Below are positions 8,501-15,894 of a DNA stretch of 64,000 bases, in pieces. The position numbers and the translations under genes were made by a program. Source of the DNA: Streptomyces toyocaensis (GTDB lineage Bacteria > Actinomycetota > Actinomycetes > Streptomycetales > Streptomycetaceae). The notes beneath the pieces were generated by a model. That model was not told the origin of the DNA, made no database searches, and saw nothing but the letters and a program-made list of their open reading frames with translations. The stretch is taken from assembly GCF_000725125.1 (NCBI RefSeq), contig NZ_JFCB01000013.1, positions 1 to 64,000 on the forward strand. The letters run 5' to 3'. Numbering within the stretch: the stretch's first letter is position 1; each line of letters opens with the position of its first letter.

Positions 8501-9743
8501 CCCCACCGGGGCCGGCATCACCGTCAACCACCCCGAAGGCGCGATGGTGGTGTGGGTCGACCTCGGGGACCGTCGGCCGTTCACCGACGAGGACCAGCTC
8601 CTGCTGTCGCTCCTGGCCGGCCAGCTCGCCCAGGGGCTGGCCAGGGCGCACCAGATCGACCAGCAGCGCGAGACGGCGCTCGCCCTCCAGCGGGCCATCC
8701 TGGGGCCGGCCCATCTTCCGGAAGGCTTCGCCGTCCGCTACGAACCCGCCGGCCGCCCCCTGGAGGTCGGCGGCGACTGGTACGACGTCGTCCCCCTGCC
8801 CGACGGCCGCATCGGGATCGTCGTCGGCGACTGTGTCGGACGGGGCCTGGCGGCCGCCGCCGTGATGGGTCAGCTGCGCAGCGCCTGCCGCGCCCTGCTG
8901 CTCCAGGACGCCGCGCCCGGCCGGGTCCTGACGGCGCTGGACCGCTTCGCCGCCGGTGTGCCCGGCGCGAGGAGCACGACGGTCTTCTGCGGCGTCCTCA
9001 GCCCCGACACCGGCCGGCTCACCTATGCCAGCGCGGGACACCCGCCGGGCATCCTCGCCCCACCCGACGGAGGCGTCCGTCTCCTCGACGAGGGACGATC
9101 CGTACCGCTGGCCGTGCGGCCCGGCCGCGACCGTCCCGAGGGGATCTGCACGGTGCCGGCCCGGGCCACACTCCTGCTGTACACCGACGGGCTGGTGGAG
9201 CGCAGGCGCCGCCCGCTGACGGTCGGCATCCGCCAGGCGGGCGAGGCCGTCCAGGCCGGCCGCGCCGCCGCCGTCGGCGACCTCGCCACCAGGGTCATGG
9301 CCCGGCTCGCGCCGGCCGGCGGCTACGACGACGACGTCGCGCTGCTGCTCTACCGGCACCCCGGGCCGCTCGATGTGGCCTTCCCCGCCGATTCGTCCCA
9401 GCTCGCGCCGGTGCGCAAGGCCCTGCGTAGCTGGCTCGTCCAGTGCGGTCTGACGCCGCGGATGGTGCAGAACGTCCTGGTGGCGTCGGGCGAAGCCTGC
9501 GCCAACGCCATCGAGCACGGTCACCGGGACCGCCCCGGCGGCGCCATCCGGCTCCGTGCCGAAGCCCGGGCCGACGCCCTGCGCCTGACCGTCACCGACT
9601 CCGGGCGCTGGAAGGCGCCCCAGCCCGAGATCGACACCCACCGAGGACGAGGCGTGGCGCTGATGCGCGCCCTCATGCACCAGGTCACCATCACGTCCGG
9701 CGCGGCCGGCACCACTGTCGACATGCACACGAGGATCGCCTGA
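5589..9743 (+). CDS. giant hybrid sensor: PAS-GAF-HisKA-HATPase-REC-PAS-GAF-PP2C(SpoIIE)-RsbW-like ATPase
   Basis: The GTG at 5589 sits 8 bases after GAGGAAAGGG and gives 1384 aa; an in-frame GTG at 5571 is possible. Approximate domains: PAS 20-160; GAF 180-340; HisKA with His363 in FFSNISHELRTPL; HATPase 450-580 (NLLSNALKF, DTGIGV, GSGIGLALI); receiver 636-755 with Asp685 in VISDVMMPGLDG and VKPF; PAS 770-880; GAF 885-1015; SpoIIE/PP2C 1035-1255 (EVGGDWYDVV, GDCVGRGL, YDDDVALLL); and a C-terminal RsbW-type ATPase 1264-1384 (EACANAIEHGH, GRGVALMRALM). One chain therefore carries a two-component core plus both the phosphatase and the kinase-like arms of a partner switch. All key catalytic residues appear intact. 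Its TGA overlaps the ATG of the next STAS gene. No membrane segments are evident, so a cytosolic sensor is likely. Confidence 0.92.
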   Translation: MERSDGVGHGSAAAPGADVFAVDEEIGRALAGVEWSATPLGPPDQWPQSLRTAVSILLSSRFSMWMAWGPELTFFCNAAYRRDTLGDKYPWALGRPAREVWAEIWEDIAPRIDTVMTSGEATWDEGLLLFLQRSGYTEETYHTFSYSPLRDDSGAVVGMLCVVSEDTKRVIGERRMATLRDLGSDPSVVRTEQEVLAFADQQLGRNAKDLPFTLTYLFQADGSARLAGTAGLSPGHPAGPATLPAGGSGVWPVATPTHSESALVPLDGPPFTDLPTGHWRQPPTHALVLPLLRQGDTPYGFLVAGLNRYRALDDAHRGFLTLTAGHLAAGIASARSYEEQQRRAEELAELDRAKTTFFSNISHELRTPLTLIAGPVEELRTQLAGADARVREELEVIHRNGLRLGKLVNSLLDFSRIEAGRMQARYEPVDLSRTTADLASVFRSAVEKAGLDFRVDCPPLPAPVYIDRGMWERVILNLLSNALKFTFEGSIDVVVRARDAHALVTVSDTGIGVSQKEMPRLFERFHRIENARSRSSEGSGIGLALIKELIGLHGGTITADSTEGEGTTFTVRLPFGSAHLPADALAPPGDGRAMSSAASYVQEALRWLPDESAAEARSVTTVADTPGTSVRAVPARLLVADDNADMREYLARLLDGAGYQVDTVRDGLAALQAVRADAPDLVISDVMMPGLDGRGLVAALRADPRTASVPVVLLSARAGQEASIEGLQAGADDYLVKPFAAAELLARVRANVELSRLRTHQARWRTALVDSMQEAFFVCDEDGAVVEINAAFTDILGFTPDGLPYRPVHPWWPDAVTEAEAHRQVEEAFSQLLNNPKGFYTIPVTHRDGHRLWVTATFNQAQDPDTGCRVTVGTFRDVTAEHYAVQRKSAQAALGMRLTQATSLTEALEGALAEFKSLWRAERVLAVVSAPDRQPSVTATDPGLRWEDLPAERRDTLTAWLGRSVLTPLDDPTGAGITVNHPEGAMVVWVDLGDRRPFTDEDQLLLSLLAGQLAQGLARAHQIDQQRETALALQRAILGPAHLPEGFAVRYEPAGRPLEVGGDWYDVVPLPDGRIGIVVGDCVGRGLAAAAVMGQLRSACRALLLQDAAPGRVLTALDRFAAGVPGARSTTVFCGVLSPDTGRLTYASAGHPPGILAPPDGGVRLLDEGRSVPLAVRPGRDRPEGICTVPARATLLLYTDGLVERRRRPLTVGIRQAGEAVQAGRAAAVGDLATRVMARLAPAGGYDDDVALLLYRHPGPLDVAFPADSSQLAPVRKALRSWLVQCGLTPRMVQNVLVASGEACANAIEHGHRDRPGGAIRLRAEARADALRLTVTDSGRWKAPQPEIDTHRGRGVALMRALMHQVTITSGAAGTTVDMHTRIA

Positions 9744-10045
9744 TGACCACGCAGCTCACCCTCACGTCCGGTCGGCGACCCGACGGCACGGCCCAGCTGA
9801 CGGTCGTCGGCGAGATCGACATGAGCAATACCGACGCCCTGGCGTCCGCCATCGAGGCCACCGAGGGGCCGCTCGTCCTCGACCTCACCGCCGTCCAGTA
9901 CCTCGACAGCGCCGGTCTGAGCGTTCTCTTCTCCCACATCGACCGCATCGAAGTCATCGCCACACCCCTCCTGACGCCCGTGCTCGAGGTGTCCGGCCTC
10001 GCCGACGTGGCCACGGTGCACAGGGTGGAGTCATTCCGACCATGA
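9743..10045 (+). CDS. STAS-domain anti-anti-sigma factor coupled to the hybrid sensor
   Basis: This 100-aa STAS protein starts at ATG 9743, sharing one base with the stop codon of the hybrid sensor gene (TGATG), so translational coupling is expected. Core features are LTVVGEIDMSNTDALASAIE and LTAVQYLDSAGLSVLFSH, with the DSAG serine as the predicted phosphosite. The upstream protein ends in an RsbW-like ATPase that could phosphorylate it and contains a PP2C domain that could dephosphorylate it. This STAS protein is therefore the obvious output partner of that sensor. The tail (ADVATVHRVESFRP) is short, as in free-standing RsbV proteins. Confidence 0.9.
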   Translation: MTTQLTLTSGRRPDGTAQLTVVGEIDMSNTDALASAIEATEGPLVLDLTAVQYLDSAGLSVLFSHIDRIEVIATPLLTPVLEVSGLADVATVHRVESFRP

Positions 10046-10225
10046 CCGGACACCACCTGCCGGGGGCGCCCGGAGCATGACCCGCGAACCGGCACGCGTG
10101 TCGAACGTGTGATGATCTGAAGGCAACATCCCGCCTTCCGGTATATGGCCAGGGCCGAGCCGAGCGCCCGGAGCCGTGGAATTCTGTGGGCAAACTGTTG
10201 ACCGACCGGCCGGTGAGGAGGGGAC

Positions 10226-11959
10226 ATGGCGGCTGCGCGTGGTGAGCGCGCCCCCGGCGACCAGCACGCCGGGGTGACCCCCGGTCCAGCGGTCGGTGAC
10301 ATGATCGCGGTCCTCGGCACGGGTGCCTACGTCGTGGACGCGCAGGGCCACATCATGGCCGTCAACGCCGTCGCCGAGCGGTGGCTCGGCCGGTCCGCCG
10401 AGCAGCTCCTCAAAGGGGACGCCCACGACCTGCTGCACCGGAACGCCCGCGGGGAGTCGATTCCCAGGGTGCAGTGCCGCATGCGGCCGGCCTTCATGGC
10501 GGGGCGTCCGGCCCAGGCCGATCTGGAGTGGTTCGAGCGTGGCGACGGATCACTGATGGCCGTGTCATGGACGCTCAGTCCCGTCGACCTCGGTGGTGAC
10601 GACGCCTCCACGCTCGTCCTGTTCCAGCCCCGGGAGGAGCCCGCCGACCTCGCGGCACGGCCCGATCCGGGTGACGGACTGCTGCAGGAACTCGAACGGC
10701 TCGCGCTGCTGGCGGAGATGACCACGCAGCTGACCTCCACCCTGTCCGTCGACGAGGCACTCCAGCGCCTCGTCTCCCTCGTCCTGCCCCGGCTGGCGGA
10801 CTGGGCGGTGATCGACCTGATCAGCGAACGCGACGAGGTGTGGCGCACCAAGGTGGTGCACATGGAGAACGGCACCGCGGTGTCCCGGAGGGATCTCGAG
10901 GGGCCGATGGCGCCGGTGCCCGCCGAATCACTCATGCCGTTGTCCCGGGCCCTTCGGGGCGTGGCCTCGACGATCGCCGAACCGCAGACGTACGAGCGGT
11001 CGCCCGACACCGCCATCGCGGTCGAGCAGCGCCGCCTCTTCGAGGTGACGGGCATGCACTCGGCGGCCATCGCACCGATCCGGGGCCTGAGGGAGGTCCT
11101 CGGGGCCCTGACCCTGGGCCGGTCCGAACGCCCCGACAAGTTCACGCCCGTCGATCTCGCCCTGGTGGAGGACATCACCCGGCGCGCCGGCCTGGCCCTG
11201 GACAACGCCCGCCTCTACCAGCGGCAGCGCAAGGTGGCCGAAACCATGCAGCGGTACCTGCTGCCACAGCTTCCGCGCGTGGCGGGGCTGGAGATGACCT
11301 CCCGTTATCTGCCCGCGCCGGACGCCTCCCACGTCGGCGGTGACTGGTACGACGCCTTCGCACTCTCGGACGACGCCACCGCCCTCGTGATCGGCGACGT
11401 CTCCGGACACGACCTGGACGCCGCGGCGGGCATGTCGCAACTGCGGAACGTGCTGCGCTCCTACGCCTGGTCCCAGAAGGAACCCCCCAGCCGCATCGTC
11501 GAGCGCGTGGACCGGGCGGTGCTCAGCATCACCGACGTCTCCATGGCCACGCTCGTGTTCGCCACCCTCGTACCGGGCGAGGAGGGGCAGTGGGAACTGC
11601 AGTGGACCAACGCGGGCCATCCGCCACCGCTGCTGGTCACCCGCGAAGGGGTGGCCCGCTACCTCGCGAAGGGCAGCGGCATGCTCCTGGGTACCGGCGC
11701 GAACCGGCCGCGCTCGGACAGCTCCGAGACACTGCCACTGGGTTCCACCCTCGTGCTGTACACGGACGGACTCGTCGAATCGCCGAGCCACTCCATCGAC
11801 GAGGGCCTGGAGCGCCTGCGCCGGCATGCCGCCTCCCTGGCCCACCGGCCGGTGGAGTCATTCACCGACGAACTGCTCAGCAGGACGCGGCCGGCCGACA
11901 ACGACGACGACGTCGCCCTCCTGGCACTGCGGGTCGGCACCCGCCCCGGGCCCGCGTAG
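10226..11959 (+). CDS. PAS-GAF-PP2C (SpoIIE-type) serine phosphatase
   Basis: The 577-aa product starts at ATG 10226 after GAGGAGGGG. Domains: PAS about 26-130 (GTGAYVVDAQGHIMAVNAVA), GAF about 160-325 (EMTTQLTSTLSVDEALQRL to LALVEDITRRAGLALDNARL), and a linker helix RQRKVAETMQRYLLPQLP. The RsbU-type PP2C domain at 345-570 has the metal-binding motifs SHVGGDWYDAFAL, IGDVSGHDLDAAA, TNAGHPPPLLV and DNDDDVALLAL. The PP2C fold dephosphorylates STAS anti-anti-sigma proteins in response to a PAS/GAF signal. Its position 180 bp behind the hybrid sensor-STAS pair suggests it feeds the same switch. Ligands are unknown. Confidence 0.92.
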   Translation: MAAARGERAPGDQHAGVTPGPAVGDMIAVLGTGAYVVDAQGHIMAVNAVAERWLGRSAEQLLKGDAHDLLHRNARGESIPRVQCRMRPAFMAGRPAQADLEWFERGDGSLMAVSWTLSPVDLGGDDASTLVLFQPREEPADLAARPDPGDGLLQELERLALLAEMTTQLTSTLSVDEALQRLVSLVLPRLADWAVIDLISERDEVWRTKVVHMENGTAVSRRDLEGPMAPVPAESLMPLSRALRGVASTIAEPQTYERSPDTAIAVEQRRLFEVTGMHSAAIAPIRGLREVLGALTLGRSERPDKFTPVDLALVEDITRRAGLALDNARLYQRQRKVAETMQRYLLPQLPRVAGLEMTSRYLPAPDASHVGGDWYDAFALSDDATALVIGDVSGHDLDAAAGMSQLRNVLRSYAWSQKEPPSRIVERVDRAVLSITDVSMATLVFATLVPGEEGQWELQWTNAGHPPPLLVTREGVARYLAKGSGMLLGTGANRPRSDSSETLPLGSTLVLYTDGLVESPSHSIDEGLERLRRHAASLAHRPVESFTDELLSRTRPADNDDDVALLALRVGTRPGPA

Positions 11960-12049
11960 AGAACACATCCGGCCGCACCGGCGCGCGGGTCCCCGGTTTC
12001 GGCGCGATCGCGTGCGGTGAAGCCGCGTGACGGGGGTACCGGCAGGGCA

Positions 12050-12331
12050 ATGCGTGATGCCACGGCCGGGAGGGTGACGTTGGACAGGACGAGTCAATTG
12101 CGACAGCTCAGGGGCGTGTACGCGGGAGGGGTCGTCGCCTGGACCTTCTGTCTGCTGCTGACCGCGGTCCAGGGCGGGGGCTCGGCACGGCAGACGGTGG
12201 TGCTGCTCGGGCTGCTCGCCGTCTTCCTCGTCCTGCTGCTGTGGTCGACCTGGTGCTTGTGGGAAGCCGGCACGCGGGTTACCGCGGCCCGGGCGGGAGG
12301 AACGGTGAACGCACAGGCCGACCAGCCCTGA
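12050..12331 (+). CDS. small two-helix membrane protein, unknown function
   Basis: From ATG 12050 the product is 93 aa with two membrane segments (GVYAGGVVAWTFCLLLTAV and VVLLGLLAVFLVLLLWSTW) and a short polar tail. The true start may instead be GTG 12074 or TTG 12080, which follow a GGGAGGG site; both lie upstream of the first helix. I do not recognise a family. It ends at a strong bidirectional hairpin (12358-12420). Confidence 0.65.
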   Translation: MRDATAGRVTLDRTSQLRQLRGVYAGGVVAWTFCLLLTAVQGGGSARQTVVLLGLLAVFLVLLLWSTWCLWEAGTRVTAARAGGTVNAQADQP

Positions 12332-12357
12332 CCGGCGCAGCGGCAGCCGCTGAGCCG

Positions 12358-12420
12358 GACACCGAGAGCCCCTGCACGCCGAACCCGAACCGGGTTCGGC
12401 GTGCAGGGGCTCTCGGTGTC
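12358..12420. terminator. long perfect hairpin, bidirectional terminator
   Basis: A 63-base palindrome has 30-bp perfect arms and a 3-base loop. It runs from GACACCGAGAGCCCC to GGGGCTCTCGGTGTC. It lies between the convergent genes ending at 12331 (plus) and 12460 (minus), as expected for a factor-independent bidirectional terminator in Streptomyces, where a U-tract is often missing. Confidence 0.8.
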
Positions 12421-12459
12421 AATCGGCTTGTGCCTCAGGAGACTTGGGTCCTCCGGAGG

Positions 12460-12699
12460 TCAGAACGGCAGCCGTCCCCGCGCCCGTCGCCCCGCGGAGC
12501 CGCTGCGGCCGACCGCGCGGGAACTGGAGCGGAAGGGCTTGCTGAAGAGGCGCCCGAGCGGGCCAGGGGCCTTGGACCCGGCCCGGGAGCCGACGCCGAG
12601 GACGCGTTGCGTTCCGTTCTGCGGGTGTCGCGACAGACGTGGGACGAGGAAGGCGAGAATCGCGATGACGACGCAGACGACAACGATGCCGACGACCAT
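12460..12699 (-). CDS. small single-helix membrane protein (DUF6411-like)
   Basis: ATG 12697-12699 is preceded by GGAGG at 8 bases, giving 79 aa. An N-terminal helix (MVVGIVVVCVVIAILAFLVP) is followed by a basic, Gly/Ser-rich tail with PRLSRHPQNGTQR and GSRAGSKAPGPLGRLFSKPF. This resembles the streptomycete DUF6411 family as I remember it. The role is unknown; the positively charged tail would face the cytoplasm. It lies 170 bp downstream of the hemerythrin gene, same strand, and may be cotranscribed. Confidence 0.65.
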   Translation of the reverse strand: MVVGIVVVCVVIAILAFLVPRLSRHPQNGTQRVLGVGSRAGSKAPGPLGRLFSKPFRSSSRAVGRSGSAGRRARGRLPF

Positions 12700-12871
12700 G
12701 GTGAGGGCCTCCAGAGTCAGTGACGGGGATGCCGGACCGGTTGGTCCGTGTGACACCGCTTGCCCCGATTCCGGCCGGACACGCGCCCCAAGTCGGCGCT
12801 CGAGGCGGGAGGGGAAGCGGCATGGAGGCCGGGCGCGCCCGGTGGGCCCGGCCCTTTCGCCGACCGCGGGG

Positions 12872-13363
12872 TCAGGCCTCGACGATGCGGCGTACGTTCT
12901 CCACTGAGCCGCAGTCGGCCTTCAGCCGGCGCTCGCGTTCCTCCCGGAAGGCCGCGCCCAGCTCCGCACGCCGCTCCGTCGCCACGTTCTCCCGCGCCTG
13001 GTTGAGGATGGTGCGCTCCTCCTCGTCGGCGTGATGGGTCACGGCCTCGACGAGTTCCTCCAGCTTCGCGTCCCACTCCTCGGAGCCGATCTCTCGCACT
13101 TCGAGAAGCTCCAGCAGGGCCTTGTTCCCCTCCTCGTGCTCGTGCTCCCCGTGCTCGACCTCTTCGTCGTCGACGTTCTTGTACCGCTTCAGAGCGGGAT
13201 ACACCTTGGTCTCCTCGGCGAGGGCGTGCGCGACCAGCAGGCCCGCGAACTCGCGCAGCGCGGAGGCCCGGTCGGCCTCGACACTCCGCATCTCGCGGAA
13301 GAGGTCCTCCATACGCCGGTGGTCCTGGAGGATGAGTTCGACGACGTCCGAAGTCTCGGCCAT
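12872..13363 (-). CDS. hemerythrin-domain (HHE) protein
   Basis: Start ATG 13361-13363 lies 10 bases after AAAGGAG; the product is 163 aa. Two helical repeats carry the iron ligands of HHE proteins: ELILQDHRRMEDLFREM, LLVAHALAEETKVYPAL, then a HGEHEHEEG segment and VEAVTHHADEEERTIL. Such proteins bind a di-iron centre and are tied to oxygen, NO or redox sensing or protection. The acidic stretch YKNVDDEEVEHGEHEHEEGN is notable. The neighbouring GlsB-like gene supports a stress-response context. A hairpin at 13481-13512 separates it from the gene behind. Confidence 0.88.
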   Translation of the reverse strand: MAETSDVVELILQDHRRMEDLFREMRSVEADRASALREFAGLLVAHALAEETKVYPALKRYKNVDDEEVEHGEHEHEEGNKALLELLEVREIGSEEWDAKLEELVEAVTHHADEEERTILNQARENVATERRAELGAAFREERERRLKADCGSVENVRRIVEA

Positions 13364-13480
13364 GGGACTGTGCTCCTTTCCTGGGAGAAACTCTGCGCCT
13401 ACCGCATGCCCCGTCCGGCCGTATTGAGTACTCCTGACTTTCCGGGAACGGTCACCCGGCCTCATACGTGTGTGCACGCG

Positions 13481-13512
13481 CGAGCGCCCCCGTCCGAAGA
13501 CGGGAGCGCTCG
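13481..13512 (-). terminator. hairpin terminator after the GlsB-like gene
   Basis: CGAGCGCCCCCGTC-CGAA-GACGGGAGCGCTCG forms a 14-bp stem with one mismatch and a 4-base loop. It begins about 50 bp past the stop of the minus-strand gene ending at 13564. Confidence 0.65.
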
Positions 13513-13563
13513 AATGCGGCACGTCGGAATGTTCCGGGCCGGCTTTCGCCGACCGGGGTGCCG

Positions 13564-13848
13564 TCAGGCGTGGGCGTGTCCGCGACGATGCCCGCGGCCG
13601 GTGAAGGCTCGGTACAGCGCCAGGAGAATGACGGAGCCGATGATCGCCGCGATCCAGGTGGAAAGGTCGAAGAAACCGTCGATGGAATCGACACCGAAGA
13701 TCACCTTGCCGAGGAAGCCTCCCAGGAGCCCTCCGGCGATACCGATGAGCATGGTGATGATGATCCCGCCCGGGTCCTTACCCGGCATGAGCGCCTTGGC
13801 AATGGCCCCGGCGAGCAGACCGATGAATATCCACGCGATGATTCCCAT
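13564..13848 (-). CDS. GlsB/YeaQ/YmgE-family stress membrane protein
   Basis: Starting at ATG 13846-13848 after GGAGAG gives 94 aa. Three hydrophobic segments are seen: MGIIAWIFIGLLAGAIAKAL, GGIIITMLIGIAGGLLGGFL and TWIAAIIGSVILLALYRAF. The motifs MPGKDPGG and GGxLGGFLGK are characteristic of the transglycosylase-associated (GlsB/YeaQ/YmgE) family, small inner-membrane proteins induced under general stress. The C-terminus is basic and His-rich (GRGHRRGHAHA). It stands alone, with its own terminator. Confidence 0.9.
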   Translation of the reverse strand: MGIIAWIFIGLLAGAIAKALMPGKDPGGIIITMLIGIAGGLLGGFLGKVIFGVDSIDGFFDLSTWIAAIIGSVILLALYRAFTGRGHRRGHAHA

Positions 13849-14019
13849 CTCACACTCTCCTTGTAGCTGTCGCTTCGACAACCGTGTTCCCCGGATCGCG
13901 GCTCCTAACAAAAATCTGACGGCAAAGCCGGGCGAGTCTTCGAACGGAACTGACGGGCAATCAACGGGGTCACACCTGTCGGATATGCCAAGTGCCCTTG
14001 AGGCCGCACGAGTTGGGGT

Positions 14020-14505
14020 TCAGTCGGTGGCGCCCAGACGTCGCCGGAGTTCCGCCTCCGAGACGTCCTCCAGGTGGGTCAGGAAGACCCATATGTGACC
14101 TGACGGGTCCTTGAGGATGACGGTGCGGTCACCGTGGAACATGTCCGTCGGCGGCTGGAGGATCTCGGCGCCGGCCGCCTCCGCCCGCTCCGCCAGGCCG
14201 TCGACGTCCGGCACGAAGACGTGCAGCGTGACGGAAGTGCCCCCGCCGAGGGAGGCCGGTGAGGCGAAGGCCCCCGCCTCCGCCTCCTCCACGCTCGCGT
14301 CGCCCAGCATCAGCGTCGACCGTCCGACGGTGATCTCGGCGTGCAGGATCCCACCGTCCGGTGCGTCGATCCGGAAGTCCTCGCGAGCACCGAAGGCCCT
14401 TTGGTAGAAGTCGATCGCTGAGGGGGCGTCGTCGACCATGATGTGCGGGATCACGGCGTAGCGATAACGGTCGGGAATCCCGGTGTGCACTGCGCGGCCG
14501 GCCAT
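14020..14505 (-). CDS. VOC-family (PhnB/glyoxalase-like) protein
   Basis: ATG 14503-14505 follows GAGGAGG; 161 aa. It contains the two beta-alpha-beta-beta-beta modules of the vicinal oxygen chelate fold: VIPHIMVDDAPSAIDFYQRA with FGAREDFRIDAPDGGILHAE, and SVTLHVFVPDVDGLAERAEA with DMFHGDRTVILKDPSGHIWV. The DPSGHIWVFLTHLEDVSEAE ending is typical of the PhnB-like subgroup, which includes resistance and glyoxalase-like proteins of mostly unknown substrate. Divergent from the membrane protein gene at 14747. Confidence 0.88.
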   Translation of the reverse strand: MAGRAVHTGIPDRYRYAVIPHIMVDDAPSAIDFYQRAFGAREDFRIDAPDGGILHAEITVGRSTLMLGDASVEEAEAGAFASPASLGGGTSVTLHVFVPDVDGLAERAEAAGAEILQPPTDMFHGDRTVILKDPSGHIWVFLTHLEDVSEAELRRRLGATD

Positions 14506-14746
14506 GACGAACCTCCTCGAAGACACCGCAGGTCGGTTCCCGCGGCTGAGGAACGAACGTAGAAACTCAAGCCCGCTTCAGGTCAAGCGCCGGCCGGGCG
14601 AAGGGGGCAGGCTGCGGGATCAGGCGTTGCTTCCGCGGGTCACGGAAGTTGAGCCGGGAGCACGGCTCACCCACGCGGTCAGGTCCCGTTCCCCCGCTGC
14701 GGCGCCGAGCGGTCCTGTTCCACCCCTCTCACCGAAGGCCGTCGCG

Positions 14747-15277
14747 ATGCACGATCCTGCCCACCGTTCTCCCCGGCCGAACGTCTCGCGGGCGGCGGGC
14801 CCGCAGCCACCGGAGCCACGGCTGATCAGCGGCGTCTACGGCCTGGTCCTGGCCGGCGCGCTGGCAGCCGCCCTGGACTCCCCGGACGAGCAGACCGACC
14901 CCGGATCCGACGCGGTGTGGGTCCTCTTCACCGCCCTCGCGGCCGCGGCGGCCCACGGCTACGCCCACGTTCTCGCGCACCGGATGTCGACGGACCACAG
15001 CGGCCTCAAGGTCGGGTTCCGCGCCATGCTCGCCGAGTGGCCGGTCGTCGCGGCGGCGGTTCCGACCGTGGTCGTCCTGCTGACCGCGGTGCCCTCCTGG
15101 TGGACGGAGGGCGAGGCCGTGACCACCGCGCTGCTGATCAATACCCTGATCCTGGCGGGGGCCGGGATGTGGACGGCACGTCGCGCGGGCCGCGGGTGGC
15201 CGGCGTCCCTCCGGGCCGGCGCCGGCGACATGCTCATCGGCCTGGTGATCATCGCCGCGAACGCTCTGATCAAGTGA
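14747..15277 (+). CDS. multi-helix membrane protein, unknown function
   Basis: The 176-aa product starts at ATG 14747; the upstream in-frame extension looks non-coding. About five hydrophobic segments are present (LISGVYGLVLAGALAAAL, VLFTALAAAAAHGYAHVLAH, WPVVAAAVPTVVVLLTAV, ALLINTLILAGAGMWTA, DMLIGLVIIAANALIK). Histidines in AAHGYAHVLAHRMSTDHSG could bind a metal or haem. I do not recognise a named family. No clear ribosome site precedes the start. Confidence 0.7.
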   Translation: MHDPAHRSPRPNVSRAAGPQPPEPRLISGVYGLVLAGALAAALDSPDEQTDPGSDAVWVLFTALAAAAAHGYAHVLAHRMSTDHSGLKVGFRAMLAEWPVVAAAVPTVVVLLTAVPSWWTEGEAVTTALLINTLILAGAGMWTARRAGRGWPASLRAGAGDMLIGLVIIAANALIK

Positions 15278-15304
15278 CCGCCGATGCGGCGACCGCAGAG
15301 GCCG

Positions 15305-15660
15305 GCCGTCAGCGCGAGGACGGCACGATGTGCAGTCGCAGCTCGTCGACCAGGCCGGCGGCGAGGAACCGGTTGGTGGTGTTGGCGCCACCTCCACCGG
15401 CTGGGGCTCGCGCGCTTGGTGGGTGAGCACGAACACCGGCGCGTGGAACGGCGGATTGCCCCCCACCAGCCGTTCCACGGCCGCTCCCACGCGCCTCGCA
15501 CCGGACCGGACATGTTGCGCCCGATGACGAACGCCCCGGCGTGGGACAACCGGTCGATGTCGGCCCGGTTCTCGTCAGGGGTGTCGAACATCCAGGTGTG
15601 CACTGTGCCGAATGCCGTGCGGCACGGGCCCTGGACGAGTTCGTCATGAGGGGCAGGCGG
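15305..15660 (-). pseudogene. decayed RibD/DHFR-like reductase gene
   Basis: Pieces of one reductase appear in three different minus-strand frames in the right order: FDTPDENRADIDRLSHAGAF, VIGRNMSGPVRGAWERPWNG, then FHAPVFVLTHQAREP in a second frame, then GGGANTTNRFLAAGLVDELR ending LHIVPSSR in a third. The missing N-terminal strand, an internal gap and the abrupt end after LHIVP show frameshifts and deletions. Two intact relatives lie at 28470 and 29836 in this window. Confidence 0.75.
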
Positions 15661-15894
15661 GCGCTCACGGGCCCCCGGCGCGATCCGGTGTACGCCGCTT
15701 CGCGGAGCGGGCGCAGCCGACATGGGTCGCCCGGTGGCCCGGGCCGATGAGGACCGTGGGCCGGCACGAGGCCGGAAGACCGGTGAGCCGGGCCGCGGCC
15801 CCTCCCCCCCGGTGCGGCTCTGACCGCGCACTGATCCCCAGGACGAAGCAAGATGGAACGACAGGACGTGCCGGTGAACCGGGGAGGTGCGGTG

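Noticed and set aside
6816..9728. A 970-codon minus-strand open frame opposite the hybrid sensor
   Set aside because: Its composition is that of a GC-rich shadow frame, with no recognisable motif, while the plus strand has eight or nine intact domains.
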